Assembly (NCBI RefSeq): GCF_001427985.1
Contig: NZ_LMSA01000001.1
Span: 647,514 to 711,513, forward strand
Length of the DNA: 64,000 nucleotides
Direction of reading: 5' to 3'
Source: Knoellia sp. Soil729
Lineage (GTDB): Bacteria > Actinomycetota > Actinomycetes > Actinomycetales > Dermatophilaceae
Of the stretch, positions 56,175-64,000 are shown in pieces (positions within the stretch are counted from its first letter, which is position 1; each line of letters opens with the position of its first letter). The notes under the pieces are model-generated. The model had not been told where the DNA came from. It made no database searches and saw only the letters and a program-made list of their open reading frames with translations. A program made the translations under genes and the position numbers.

Positions 56175-57122
56175 ATGGACCGGGCACGCCGAGCCGCGAT
56201 GGTCGGCGCCTCCATCGCTCGAGGCGTCGGGACGCTCCTCACGCCGCGGGCCATCGTCGGCATGGCCATCGAGGGAGCGTGGGTCTCCACCCACCTCGCG
56301 ACCTATCCCCTCGGCATCTTCCAGGAGCGCACCGAGGGCCTGCGCGGCTACCGCATCGAGCACCTCGCCCCCATCCAGCGCGGCCTCATCATCTCGCACC
56401 TCGAGGCCTCGGGGACCCCGATCCTGCTCGTGCACGGCTTCGTCGACAACCGGTCGATCTTCACGTTGCTGCGCCGAGGGCTGACCCGTCGCGGGTTCGG
56501 CTCGGTCTACGCGATGAACTACTCCTCCCTGACCGCCGACGTGCGCACCGCAGCCGCGCAGCTCGGCGAGGAGATCGAGGCCATCGTCGCGGAGACCGGC
56601 TACGAGAAGATCCACATCGTGGGGCACAGCCTGGGTGGCCTCATCGCCCGCTACTACGTCACCCGTCTCGGTGGCGACGAGCACGTCCACACCCTCGTCA
56701 CGCTGGGCACCCCGCACCAGGGCAGCTACAGCGCCTATGCGTTGCCGAGCCGGCTGGGCACCCAGATGCGCCCGGGCAGCGCCCTCATGCGTGAGCTCCA
56801 GGAGCCGGTGCCGAGGTGCACGACGCGCTTCATCAGCTACTGGTCGGACACCGACGTCGTCGTCGTCCCGCAGGGCAACGGCGCGCTGCGCCACCGCGAC
56901 CTGTCCGTGCGCAACATCCGCCTGCACGGCGTCGGTCACATCTCCCTGCCGATCGTGGGCGACATCGTGCACGGCATCTCCACCGCACTCGCCGAGCTGG
57001 ACCAGGAGGGCGACACCGTCACCGCCGGCGTCACCCCGCTCGCCCCTCGCACCCGCAGGGACGCCTCCGAGAGCGGCCCGCAGCAGGCGGGCGGACGGCA
57101 TACGGCGCAGGCTCATCCCTGA
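56175..57122 (+). CDS. Alpha/beta hydrolase, lipase-like
   Basis: A 315-residue alpha/beta hydrolase. The oxyanion region reads ILLVHGFVDNRSIF, the nucleophile elbow GHSLGG contains the serine (near residue 158), and later come TLGTPHQGS and the catalytic histidine region HGVGHISLP. These are features of the lipase class 2/LipA-like triacylglycerol lipases. A hydrophobic N-terminal stretch (about 20-40) could act as a membrane anchor or signal. GTG at 56172 directly precedes the ATG and may be used instead. The C-terminal 40 residues are disordered. Confidence 0.85.
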   Translation: MDRARRAAMVGASIARGVGTLLTPRAIVGMAIEGAWVSTHLATYPLGIFQERTEGLRGYRIEHLAPIQRGLIISHLEASGTPILLVHGFVDNRSIFTLLRRGLTRRGFGSVYAMNYSSLTADVRTAAAQLGEEIEAIVAETGYEKIHIVGHSLGGLIARYYVTRLGGDEHVHTLVTLGTPHQGSYSAYALPSRLGTQMRPGSALMRELQEPVPRCTTRFISYWSDTDVVVVPQGNGALRHRDLSVRNIRLHGVGHISLPIVGDIVHGISTALAELDQEGDTVTAGVTPLAPRTRRDASESGPQQAGGRHTAQAHP

Positions 57123-57242
57123 CCCGGCGACCCACGGTGGCGGCGATGCGGGATGACTCCCGCACCCGTATACCTCATTTCTGCAGGTCACAGGCCTTCT
57201 GTGGACAGCGAATTTGTATAACGGTGAGGTCACGCTACGGTA

Positions 57243-58097
57243 GTGACTCCCTTCTCCCCTGCCTTGAGGTATCCCGCTTTGACTTCTCCCTACCAGGGGC
57301 GCCACCGCGGCCGGCATCGCAGACCTGCGACGAACCGTGTCCCGCGCGCCCTGCACCCGGGTTTCGTGTTGCCCGTTGCCGCAGCTGCGGCTCTGGTGGT
57401 GACGGCCACGGGCGCCACCGTCGCGGAGTCCGCGCCGCTCAAGCTCGACCTCACCGCTGCCCAGGCGCAGACCGCCCGCGACCAGGCTGCCACCGAGGTC
57501 GCACAGCAGGCCGACCTCTCCACCCGCCGCCAGCAGGTCTCGATCCAGACCGCCGCACTCCAGGGCCGCGTCACCGAGCAGAAGCGCGTCGCGCGCAGCA
57601 AGGCGCGCGTCGCCGAGAAGGCGAAGGCGGACGCCACCGCCAAGGCCGCCGCCAAGGCCGCGAAGGCCGCTGCCAAGGCCGCCGCCGAGGCCAAGCTGGA
57701 GCGCGAGGGCAAGCGCTGGGTCATGCCGATCGAGGGCGCCTCGTTCACGTCCGGCTACGGCATGCGCTGGGGACGCATGCACTGGGGCAACGACTTCGGC
57801 ACGCCCGTCGGCACGCCGCTGCGCGCGATGTCCCGCGGCACGGTCACCTTCGTCGGGCAGCACGGCAACATGGGCAAGCTCGTCCGCATCACCTACTGGG
57901 ACGGCACCGAGACCTTCTATGCCCACATGAGCCGCTTCTCGACCAGCATGGGCGCCACGGTCATGCCCGAGGACGTCGTCGGCTACAGCGGCAACTCGGG
58001 ACGCTCCACCGGCCCGCACCTGCACCTCGAGATCCACCCCGGTGGCGGCGGCCCCGTCGACCCGGCGCCGTGGCTCGCCAAGAAGGGCCTGCAGTGA
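57243..58097 (+). CDS. Secreted M23 (LytM-type) peptidoglycan endopeptidase
   Basis: A 284-residue exported protein. A long basic N-terminus is followed by a hydrophobic signal or anchor (about 39-64). Next is an Ala/Lys-rich coiled coil (about 75-155, with repeated KAAAKAAK). The C-terminal M23 domain has zinc ligands in HWGNDFG (His and Asp) and HLHLEIH. It would cut cell-wall peptide bridges. The start is GTG. TATAAC lies 26 bases before it, within the extended form TGTATAAC, as a probable -10. The shape resembles cell-division or resuscitation-type LytM proteins. Confidence 0.87.
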   Translation: MTPFSPALRYPALTSPYQGRHRGRHRRPATNRVPRALHPGFVLPVAAAAALVVTATGATVAESAPLKLDLTAAQAQTARDQAATEVAQQADLSTRRQQVSIQTAALQGRVTEQKRVARSKARVAEKAKADATAKAAAKAAKAAAKAAAEAKLEREGKRWVMPIEGASFTSGYGMRWGRMHWGNDFGTPVGTPLRAMSRGTVTFVGQHGNMGKLVRITYWDGTETFYAHMSRFSTSMGATVMPEDVVGYSGNSGRSTGPHLHLEIHPGGGGPVDPAPWLAKKGLQ

Positions 58098-58121
58098 GCT
58101 GACAGCTCCTGCTCCGACGTC

Positions 58122-58157
58122 GAAGGGCGGCACCCATTGCGGGTGCCGCCCTTTCGC
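58122..58157 (+). terminator. Terminator hairpin after the M23 gene
   Basis: A stem of about 15 base pairs with one bulged A (58122-58136 with 58142-58157) and a 5-base loop. A GTATGCCG motif overlaps its end at 58159. The rest of the gap to 58352 holds no gene I can see. Confidence 0.8.
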
Positions 58158-58352
58158 GTATGCCGGGCGCCCACCTCCCGTGCTCGGCCGCCCCTCCCGC
58201 CGCCGGTCGCCCCAACTTTTGCTCCTGGGGAGGGGAGCTTGGCGTCGGGACGGTTCCTAACCCTCCGGACCCCAAAGGTTCCCGCATGGGGAGCGAATGT
58301 TGAGGCAGGGCGGGAGGGCGGGTGCCGGGGTGGGGGCGGAGGCCCTGGCGAC

Positions 58353-60851
58353 TCAGAGCTTCTCGAGGGGGGCGAAGCGCAGCAGGAAGCGCTTGACGCC
58401 GGTGTCGCCGCCGAAGTCCACCTCGGCCTGCGTCTTGTCGCCCTCGCCCATCGTGCGCACGACGCTGCCCATCCCGAACGTGTCGTGGGTGACCTTGTCG
58501 CCGGGTGAGAGCGCGATGATCGGCCGGTTGCCCGGCGAACGCACGCCGGGGCGGGCCGCGAGCGACGCGACGGCCGGGCGCTGACCCCGCTGACCGATGG
58601 CCGCGAGCCCACTGAGCTCGCGCTCCCACGACAGCAGGTCGCCGGGGATCTCGTCAAGGAACCGGCTCGGCGGGTTGTACTGCGGCGCACCCCAGGCCGA
58701 GCGCACCGCGGCCCGCGACAGGTGAAGGCGCTCGCGTGCGCGGGTGATCCCGACGTAGGCCAGGCGCCGCTCCTCCTCGAGCTCCTTGGGGTCGGCCAGG
58801 GAGCGCAGGTGCGGGAAGGTGCCGTCCTCCATGCCGGTGAGGAACACGACCGGGAACTCGAGGCCCTTGGCCGTGTGCAGGGTCATGAGGGTGACCACGC
58901 CCTGCTCCTCGGCCTCGGCAGAGTCGGGGATCTCGTCGGCGTCGGCCACCAGCGAGACCTGCTCGAGGAAGTCCTCGAGGCTGTTGACCTCGCCGGTCTC
59001 GGCGCGGGCCTCATCGAACTCGCGGGCCACGGCGACGAGCTCGGCGAGGTTCTCGACGCGGGTCTCGTCCTGCGGGTCGTGGCTCGCGCGCAGCTCGGCG
59101 AGGTAGCCGGACTTGTCGACAATCGCCTCGAGGAGGTCGGCGACACCGGCGTCGTCGTCGTCGCGGACCTTGCCGAGGTCCTCGAGCAGGGCCGTGAACC
59201 CCTTGATGCAGGTGATGGAACGCGTGGCGATGCCCGGGGCGTCCTCGGGGCGCCCGAGCGCCTCGACGAACGAGATGCGCTCGCGCTCCGCCAGGGCGGC
59301 GACGACGGCCTCGGCGCGGTCACCGATGCCGCGCTTGGGGACGTTGAGGATGCGACGCAGGTTGACCGTGTCAGCCGGGTTCGACAGCACCCGCAGATAG
59401 GCCAGGGCGTCTTTGACCTCGCGCCGCTCGTAGAACCGGGTGCCGCCCACGACCTTGTAGGGCAGCCCCACCCGCACGAACACCTCTTCGAGGGCACGCG
59501 ACTGGGCGTTGGTGCGGTAGAACACCGCGACGTCACCGGGCTTCACGCCGTGGTCGTCCCCCAGCTTGTCGATGGACCGTGCGACGAACGACGCCTCGTC
59601 GTGCTCGTTGTCCCCGACGTAGCCCACGATCGGGGCACCGGACCCCGAGTCGGTCCACAGGTTCTTCTTGCGGCGGGACTCGTTGCGCGAGATGACGGCG
59701 TTGGCGGCGCTGAGGATCGTCTGGGTCGAGCGGTAGTTGCGCTCGAGCAGGATCGTGCGCGCGTCCGGGTAGTCCACCTCGAACTCGACGATGTTGCGGA
59801 TCGTCGCGCCACGGAAGGCATAGATCGACTGGTCGGCGTCACCCACGACGACGAGCTCGCTCGGCTCGACCGAGTGCTCACCGCGCTTCTCGTCCGAGCC
59901 CACGAGCTCGCGGATCAGCTGGTACTGCGCGTGGTTCGTGTCCTGGTACTCGTCGACCATGATGTGGCGGAACCGGCGGCGGTAGTGCTCGGCGACATCC
60001 GGGAACGCCTGCAGCATGTGCACGGTGAGCATGATGATGTCGTCGAAGTCGAGGGCGTTCGCCTGCCGAAGACGACGTTGGTATGCCGTGTAGGCCTCCG
60101 CAAGAAGGCGTTCCGTATGGGTGCCACCCGGGTTCTCGGCGCTGGGCTCGGAGCCCACGCGGGCGGCGTACGTCTCTTCGTCGATGAGCTCGTTCTTGAG
60201 GTTGCTCACCTGGTGGCTGAAGGTGCGCGGGTTGTAGCGCTTGGTGTCGAGGTCCATGTCGCGGATCACCATCGACATGAGGCGTTGGCTGTCGGCTGCG
60301 TCATAGATGGAGAAGGTCGACTTCATGCCGACCTTGTCGGCCTCGCGGCGCAGGATGCGCACGCAGGCACTGTGGAACGTCATGACCCACATGGCCCTGG
60401 CACGCGGGCCCACGAGGTCGCTGACCCGCTCCCGCATCTCGGCGGCGGCCTTGTTGGTGAAGGTGATGGCGAGGATCTGGCCGGGCTGGACCCCGCGGGC
60501 GGCCAGCAGGTAGCCGATGCGGTGGGTCAGGACCCGGGTCTTGCCCGAGCCGGCGCCGGCGATGATGAGCAGCGGCCCGCCGGCGTGGATGACGGCCTCA
60601 CGCTGCTCCTCGTTGAGCCCCTCGAGGAGCGTCTCCGGGTCCTGCGCCGCTGGGCTGCCCCAAGCCGGCTCGGGCGGGGCCTGCTCGTCGGACATGGCCC
60701 ACGAGGGGACGCCTGCCACGTTGACGACGGCCGCATGCGCGCTCGCGTGCGTGTCGTGGTCCGTGGTGGGGGCGGCGTCGCGGTCGTGGGCGGAGTCGGG
60801 GTCGCCGAGGCCCGAACCGTTGAAGTCCATGCCGTCAAAAAGGGTGCTCAT
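58353..60851 (-). CDS. pcrA: ATP-dependent DNA helicase PcrA/UvrD
   Basis: An 832-residue superfamily 1A helicase. After an acidic, disordered N-terminus of about 75 residues come the Q motif region LNEEQREAVIHAGGPLLIIAGAGSGKT (motif I), TFTNKAAAEMRERV (Ia), VDEYQDTN (II), VVGDADQSIYAFRGA (III), RNYRST (IV), VTLMTLHTAKGLEFPVVF (V) and YVGITRARERL (VI). A C-terminal basic tail ends with a Tudor-like DKVTHDTFGMGSVV segment, which binds RNA polymerase in PcrA. It unwinds DNA in repair and removes RecA. The chosen start gives the expected length. Confidence 0.96.
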   Translation of the reverse strand: MSTLFDGMDFNGSGLGDPDSAHDRDAAPTTDHDTHASAHAAVVNVAGVPSWAMSDEQAPPEPAWGSPAAQDPETLLEGLNEEQREAVIHAGGPLLIIAGAGSGKTRVLTHRIGYLLAARGVQPGQILAITFTNKAAAEMRERVSDLVGPRARAMWVMTFHSACVRILRREADKVGMKSTFSIYDAADSQRLMSMVIRDMDLDTKRYNPRTFSHQVSNLKNELIDEETYAARVGSEPSAENPGGTHTERLLAEAYTAYQRRLRQANALDFDDIIMLTVHMLQAFPDVAEHYRRRFRHIMVDEYQDTNHAQYQLIRELVGSDEKRGEHSVEPSELVVVGDADQSIYAFRGATIRNIVEFEVDYPDARTILLERNYRSTQTILSAANAVISRNESRRKKNLWTDSGSGAPIVGYVGDNEHDEASFVARSIDKLGDDHGVKPGDVAVFYRTNAQSRALEEVFVRVGLPYKVVGGTRFYERREVKDALAYLRVLSNPADTVNLRRILNVPKRGIGDRAEAVVAALAERERISFVEALGRPEDAPGIATRSITCIKGFTALLEDLGKVRDDDDAGVADLLEAIVDKSGYLAELRASHDPQDETRVENLAELVAVAREFDEARAETGEVNSLEDFLEQVSLVADADEIPDSAEAEEQGVVTLMTLHTAKGLEFPVVFLTGMEDGTFPHLRSLADPKELEEERRLAYVGITRARERLHLSRAAVRSAWGAPQYNPPSRFLDEIPGDLLSWERELSGLAAIGQRGQRPAVASLAARPGVRSPGNRPIIALSPGDKVTHDTFGMGSVVRTMGEGDKTQAEVDFGGDTGVKRFLLRFAPLEKL

Positions 60852-60880
60852 CTCGGGGTCAACCCTACGTCGTGGCACCG

Positions 60881-62461
60881 TCACCCCAGGAGCACCCGCG
60901 TGCCGCCCCACCGCTCCCGCAGCCAGCGATCGTGGCTGGCGACGAGGACCGTGACCGGCGTGCGCGACAGGGCGGCTTCGACTTCCTCGACGAGGGCGAG
61001 CGAGAGGTGGTTGGTCGGTTCGTCGAGCAGCAGCAGGTCGGGCTGCTCACCGATGACGATGGCCAGGGCGAGCCGTCGCTGCTGGCCCTCGCTGAGGAGC
61101 CCCACCGGCCGGTCGACGTCGCGCGGATGGATGAGCCCGAGCTCGCCGAGGAGCAGCTCCGAGCCGGTCGCGCGATAGGTCGCCCGGACCGTGGACACGG
61201 GGTCGGCGAACTCCACATCCTGAGTGAGCAGACCCACGCGACGCGCTGAAACCTGCACGTCTCCCGCGTCGGGTTCGATGCGCCCGGCGAGCACCTTGAG
61301 CAGGGTGGACTTCCCGGAGCCGTTGGCCCCCTCGACGAGGACGTGCTCTCCTGCGGCGATGTCGAGCCGCGGCAGCCGCAGCCGTCCATCGACCACGAGC
61401 TCGCGGACCCGAACGGAGCCGGCACCGCCACCGGCCGCGGCGACGTCCGCGGCGAACGCGAGCGGTGGGCGTGGTTTGGGGACGCGGTCGCGCTCCAGCA
61501 CCTCGATGCGCTGCTGGGCGTCGCGGCTTCGGCGGGCCGCCGACTTCTGCACCCGTGAGCCCTTGAAGGCGTGGATGAACTTGTCGTTGTCACGCGGGCC
61601 CCGGTTGTGCGCGACATCGCTTGTCGCCGTGCGCGCGGCGGTCCGCAGGTCGGAGAGCTCGGCCTGCTGGACGGCATACGCCTCCTCCCAGCGTCGCTGG
61701 GACTCGTGACGAAAGCGCAGGTATGCCGTGTAGTTGCCGGTGAAGCGTCGCCCACCTTCACCGTCGGTCCCGAAGTGGCTCGGGTCGAGGTCGACGACGG
61801 CCGTGCAGACGGTGTCAAGGAACGTGCGGTCGTGGCTGGCGACGAGGACGACGCCGGGGAGCTGGGTGAGCTCGGCCTCGAGGTGCTCCAGTGCTTGGTC
61901 GTCGAGGTGGTTGGTGGGTTCGTCGAGGACGAGGCACTCGGGGCGGCGGGTGAGGAGGGCGGCGAGGGCGAGGCGGCTGCGCTGTCCGCCGCTGAGGTGG
62001 GCGATGCGGGTCGAGCGGTCGAGGGCATCAAGGCCGAGGCGCTGGGCGGAGAGCTGGGCTCGGCGGTCGGCATCCCACGCATCGTGGAAGGTCGCCCAGG
62101 TGAGCAGCTCGTCATAGGCCTGTGCCGCAACGGGATCGGCGAGGTCGTGCGCGAGCTGTTCGAGGTCGGCGACGGCCTCATGAAGCGGCGCGAGAGCCTG
62201 GGTGAGGACGTCGCCCACGGTGTCGTTGGGGTCGAGCCCGCTGTCCTGGGCCAGGTGGCCCAGGTCGTTCGGCGTGGTGATCGTGCCGTGGTCGGGCTGC
62301 TCGATCCCGGCGACGAGACGGATGAGCGTCGACTTGCCAGAACCGTTCTCGCCGATGAGGCCGACGCGCTGGCCGGGAGCGACCGTGAGGTCGATGTGGT
62401 CGAGGACGGTGCGGCCCGCGTAGCCGTGGGATACGTCGCGGACCGTGAGGGGATGGGACAT
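60881..62461 (-). CDS. ABC-F family ATPase
   Basis: A 526-residue protein with two nucleotide-binding domains and no membrane helix, so an ABC-F protein that acts on the ribosome. Domain 1 has GENGSGKST, LSGGQRSRLALA and LVLDEPTNHLDD; domain 2 has GANGSGKST, LSEGQQRRLALA and LLLDEPTNHLS. A charged linker (about 240-330) separates them and would reach toward the peptidyl-transferase centre. Some ABC-F proteins give antibiotic resistance, others are housekeeping. The short leader reading frame upstream suggests drug-responsive control (inference). Confidence 0.9.
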   Translation of the reverse strand: MSHPLTVRDVSHGYAGRTVLDHIDLTVAPGQRVGLIGENGSGKSTLIRLVAGIEQPDHGTITTPNDLGHLAQDSGLDPNDTVGDVLTQALAPLHEAVADLEQLAHDLADPVAAQAYDELLTWATFHDAWDADRRAQLSAQRLGLDALDRSTRIAHLSGGQRSRLALAALLTRRPECLVLDEPTNHLDDQALEHLEAELTQLPGVVLVASHDRTFLDTVCTAVVDLDPSHFGTDGEGGRRFTGNYTAYLRFRHESQRRWEEAYAVQQAELSDLRTAARTATSDVAHNRGPRDNDKFIHAFKGSRVQKSAARRSRDAQQRIEVLERDRVPKPRPPLAFAADVAAAGGGAGSVRVRELVVDGRLRLPRLDIAAGEHVLVEGANGSGKSTLLKVLAGRIEPDAGDVQVSARRVGLLTQDVEFADPVSTVRATYRATGSELLLGELGLIHPRDVDRPVGLLSEGQQRRLALAIVIGEQPDLLLLDEPTNHLSLALVEEVEAALSRTPVTVLVASHDRWLRERWGGTRVLLG

Positions 62462-62533
62462 GGGACTCCAGCGAGGGCGCGTTTCGGGTGCTCGCGCGGG
62501 CGGTGGGCCTCGGGCGCGTGCAGGGTTCGCTGG

Positions 62534-62545
62534 TCAGCTCTTCAT
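62534..62545 (-). CDS. Possible three-codon leader peptide (Met-Lys-Ser) of the ABC-F gene
   Basis: ATG AAG AGC TGA on the minus strand, about ten bases after the TAGGCT hexamer at 62556-62561 and 72 bases before the ABC-F start. Inducible ABC-F genes often carry short upstream reading frames where a drug-bound ribosome changes leader folding. A three-codon frame can arise by chance, so this is tentative. Confidence 0.3.
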   Translation of the reverse strand: MKS

Positions 62546-62555
62546 GGTGAGGACA

Positions 62556-62561
62556 AGCCTA
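62556..62561 (-). promoter_or_regulatory. Probable -10 hexamer of the ABC-F gene (TAGGCT)
   Basis: TAGGCT overlapping the stop codon of the upstream HAAS-domain gene. It gives the ABC-F gene its own promoter and a leader of about 90 bases. Confidence 0.4.
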
Positions 62562-63221
62562 ACGGTTGATGAAGGCACGCCGCACGCGCGTTTTCCACGT
62601 CACGGGTGTGGCCGGATCCGCCGGGAGGGAAGCGTTGCGGTGACTGCCGATGAAGGCCAGCCCCGGCAGACAGACGAAACCCATCAGGACGAGCACCCAC
62701 TTGGGCGCCGAGAACAGAACTCCGCCTTCGTCCGTGAGCATCGTGGCGATGCCCCAGATCACGGCCGCCGTTGAAAGGGCAATCGCCACGAGCATGCCCC
62801 ATACCGGAACCCCCTCAGGGGTGCCGACTCGTCGTCCGCGGCGGCGGGCGAGCCAGACCTCCACGGTCCACGGCAGAACACCCATACACACCACCCAAGT
62901 GAGCCACAGGATGACGGAAGACCAGTCGATGTCGACCGGGCCGGACCATGGCCCCGGCCTCAACCCCTTGGCAAGCGCCAACAGGCCGGTGACTCCCGCG
63001 GAGGCTGCGGCGATACGCCTCACCCACCGGCCCGATTTCGGCCTGACCCAGGTCATTGCATAGTCCGTGGGCTGGCCGAAGGCCCCAACGGGATCTTGCT
63101 GCGTGCCCAGGACATGGTGCTGCACCTCGGCCACGACCTCTTGGACCTGCTCCTCCTTCATGCCATTGAGGCGCAGTTGCTCCGCGAGGACCTTCGAGTA
63201 CTCCCATAGGTCGGTTGACAC
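62559..63221 (-). CDS. HAAS-domain membrane protein, PadR partner
   Basis: A 220-residue protein. The N-terminal 60 residues (YSKVLAEQLRLNGMKEEQVQEVVAEVQHHV) form the helical HAAS/DUF1700 domain. About four membrane helices follow. Such proteins are regularly encoded next to PadR regulators and are thought to pass a membrane signal to them. The GTG start lies three bases after the PadR stop, so the two form one operon. The specific signal is unknown. Confidence 0.8.
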   Translation of the reverse strand: MSTDLWEYSKVLAEQLRLNGMKEEQVQEVVAEVQHHVLGTQQDPVGAFGQPTDYAMTWVRPKSGRWVRRIAAASAGVTGLLALAKGLRPGPWSGPVDIDWSSVILWLTWVVCMGVLPWTVEVWLARRRGRRVGTPEGVPVWGMLVAIALSTAAVIWGIATMLTDEGGVLFSAPKWVLVLMGFVCLPGLAFIGSHRNASLPADPATPVTWKTRVRRAFINR

Positions 63222-63224
63222 GAG

Positions 63225-63569
63225 TCAGCCCTCCAGTGCCTTGGTCATGGTGTTTGAGAAGGTGCGCCATCCGTCGCGGCCCGAGTCGAGCTCGGCGCGG
63301 CCTGATGGTGTGAGCCAGAAGTACTTGCGCGGCGGTCCCGACTCCCCCGTGACCCACTCGCTCTTCACCAGTCCGTCGTCCTCGAGCCGGCTCAACAACG
63401 GATAGATCGTGCCGCCCTTGATCCCCTCGAACCCGAACTCGGCAAGGCTGGTCATCAGGGTGTAGCCATAGGCCGACGTTTCTCGCGACAGGGCCGCCAG
63501 GACGGCGAGGTCCAAGACGCCCTTGAGCCACTGGCTCTGCCTGTCCTCCCGTACCTTGGCTCGTCCCAT
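63225..63569 (-). CDS. PadR-family transcription regulator
   Basis: A 114-residue regulator. The winged-helix region reads YGYTLMTSLAEFGFEGIKGGTIYPLLSRLEDDGLVKSEW, followed by GPPRKYFWLTPSGRAEL, both PadR signatures. A short C-terminal helix would dimerise. ATG at 63569 was chosen since the upstream in-frame codons overlap the operator and promoter. It heads the PadR-HAAS operon and probably represses itself through the palindrome at 63572-63592. Confidence 0.92.
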   Translation of the reverse strand: MGRAKVREDRQSQWLKGVLDLAVLAALSRETSAYGYTLMTSLAEFGFEGIKGGTIYPLLSRLEDDGLVKSEWVTGESGPPRKYFWLTPSGRAELDSGRDGWRTFSNTMTKALEG

Positions 63570-63571
63570 GG

Positions 63572-63592
63572 CTAGATGGTCTACCCATCTAG
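63572..63592. promoter_or_regulatory. Probable PadR operator overlapping its own promoter
   Basis: CTAGATGG, five bases, CCATCTAG: a perfect 8-base inverted repeat placed two bases before the padR ATG (minus strand). A promoter-like GTGACA ... TAGACC pair spans the same stretch, so a bound repressor would block transcription. Confidence 0.65.
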
Positions 63593-63710
63593 TTAGGAAT
63601 GTCACCTAGTCAGCCGAGGGACTGTCAGAGGCGAGTGGTTTGATGGAGACGTAGATCTGTGACGGCGCGCGTGTTCGCCTGCGGCAGAACGGAATTCATG
63701 CCTTTCTACC

Positions 63711-63740
63711 TTGACTGTCGAACTCCTGTTCGGATAGGAT
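63711..63740 (+). promoter_or_regulatory. Promoter of the 13E12-family gene
   Basis: TTGACT (63711-63716), an 18-base spacer and TAGGAT (63735-63740). The ATG at 63747 is six bases after the -10, so the message is probably leaderless. The LexA box fills the spacer. Confidence 0.65.
63718..63733. promoter_or_regulatory. LexA (SOS) box
   Basis: TCGAAC-TCCT-GTTCGG matches the actinobacterial SOS box TCGAAC-N4-GTTCGA at 11 of 12 fixed positions. It lies between the -35 and -10 of the following gene, where LexA would block RNA polymerase. Confidence 0.8.
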
Positions 63741-63746
63741 CAGGCC

Positions 63747-64000
63747 ATGGAAACCAGCGCCGCGACCGCCGCCCTTGAGGGCCGGTATGCCGCGTTGCGG
63801 TCTTCCGCGGATCGGTTGAGTTCCGAGGAGCTCCTGGATGTCATCGAGCTTGCGCAGCGCGAGAAGGACGCCGCGTCCGCTCGGCAGGCGGTGGCGTTGG
63901 CGCATCTGGCGGCGCGGGACTGCCACGTGCAGGAGGACGAGGGCCGGTATGCCGCGTTGCGGTCTTCCGCGGATCGGTTGAGTTCCGAGGAGCTTCTGGA
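63747..64000 (+). CDS. 13E12/DUF222-family protein, N-terminal part, runs off the window
   Basis: About 84 codons are visible. The segment SSEELLDVIELAQREKDAASARQAVALAHLAAR is the usual start of 13E12-repeat/DUF222 proteins, which carry a C-terminal HNH nuclease. Such genes are LexA-controlled in mycobacteria, in line with the SOS box here. Residues 11-31 (EGRYAALRSSADRLSSEELL) appear again 54 codons later, an in-frame internal duplication. The remainder is outside the window, so I cannot say whether the HNH domain is intact. Confidence 0.75.
   Translation, partial: METSAATAALEGRYAALRSSADRLSSEELLDVIELAQREKDAASARQAVALAHLAARDCHVQEDEGRYAALRSSADRLSSEELL
63777..64000 (+). repeat. In-frame direct repeat, 62 bases, period 162
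   Basis: 63777-63838 and 63939-64000 differ at one base (CTC versus CTT). The period of 162 bases is 54 codons. The second copy reaches the end of the window, so its full length and the number of further copies are unknown. Confidence 0.9.

Noticed and set aside
57123..57242. c-di-AMP (ydaO) riboswitch before the M23 peptidase
   Set aside because: Such riboswitches often precede cell-wall hydrolase genes, but none of the conserved ydaO segments could be found.
58722..61178. Plus-strand open frame of 818 codons
   Set aside because: Antisense shadow of pcrA and the ABC-F gene, with no recognisable domain.

Overview
The window is chromosomal DNA from a high-GC Actinomycetota. A monomeric NADP isocitrate dehydrogenase, the gene set sucCD-DUF6350-purN-purH-folD-mdh, a LexA-boxed 13E12/DUF222 gene and many leaderless-looking starts all point to Micrococcales, probably Intrasporangiaceae (family level is inference).

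Layout: (1) 0-4 kb, end of an exopolysaccharide locus (glycosyltransferase end, Wzx-like flippase, Wzy-like polymerase, Ugd). (2) 4-11.6 kb, aquaporin, isocitrate dehydrogenase, a large membrane protein, GNAT, galE and mdh. (3) 11.7-14.8 kb, a tight three-gene module: N-formylglutamate amidohydrolase-like, DUF1704 zincin and ATP-grasp ligase. (4) 14.9-17 kb, folD and a Na+/H+ antiporter. (5) 17.1-41.5 kb, a large catabolic island: AllFGH-type carbamoyltransferase subunits, PucR regulator, NCS2 permease, molybdenum hydroxylase with CoxG, nitrilase, HyuAB, nucleobase deaminase, CoA-transferase, fused AccD/AccA-like carboxyltransferase, carbamate kinase and a barbiturase/cyanuric acid hydrolase family enzyme. 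A Phd/VapC pair sits inside it. (6) 41.6-43.4 kb, purH behind a ZTP riboswitch. (7) 43.4-51.9 kb, a galactoside cluster (GH36, ABC importer, GH42, DeoR). (8) 51.9-56 kb, purN, DUF6350 protein, sucDC. (9) 56-64 kb, lipase, M23 peptidase, PcrA helicase, ABC-F protein, HAAS/PadR pair and the start of an SOS-boxed 13E12 gene.

Most interesting biology. First, the catabolic island reads as a complete oxidative pyrimidine (uracil or thymine to barbiturate) route with an apparent energy-saving twist. Barbiturase makes 3-oxo-3-ureidopropanoate, which is oxalurate with one extra CH2. AllFGH phosphorolyses oxalurate to oxamate plus carbamoyl phosphate, so here it may give malonamate plus carbamoyl phosphate. 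Carbamate kinase would then make ATP, the nitrilase would deamidate malonamate, and the CoA-transferase plus carboxyltransferase-like protein would take malonate to acetyl-CoA. Second, the 8-mer GTATGCCG (or its complement) occurs 46 times, about one per 1.4 kb, without strand bias and enriched between genes. It is sometimes built into terminator hairpins, as DNA uptake sequences are in Neisseria. Third, the conserved housekeeping order sucCD-DUF6350-purN-purH-folD-mdh is broken by three accessory blocks.

No tRNA, rRNA, CRISPR array or insertion sequence was recognised. No intergenic gap exceeds 300 bases.
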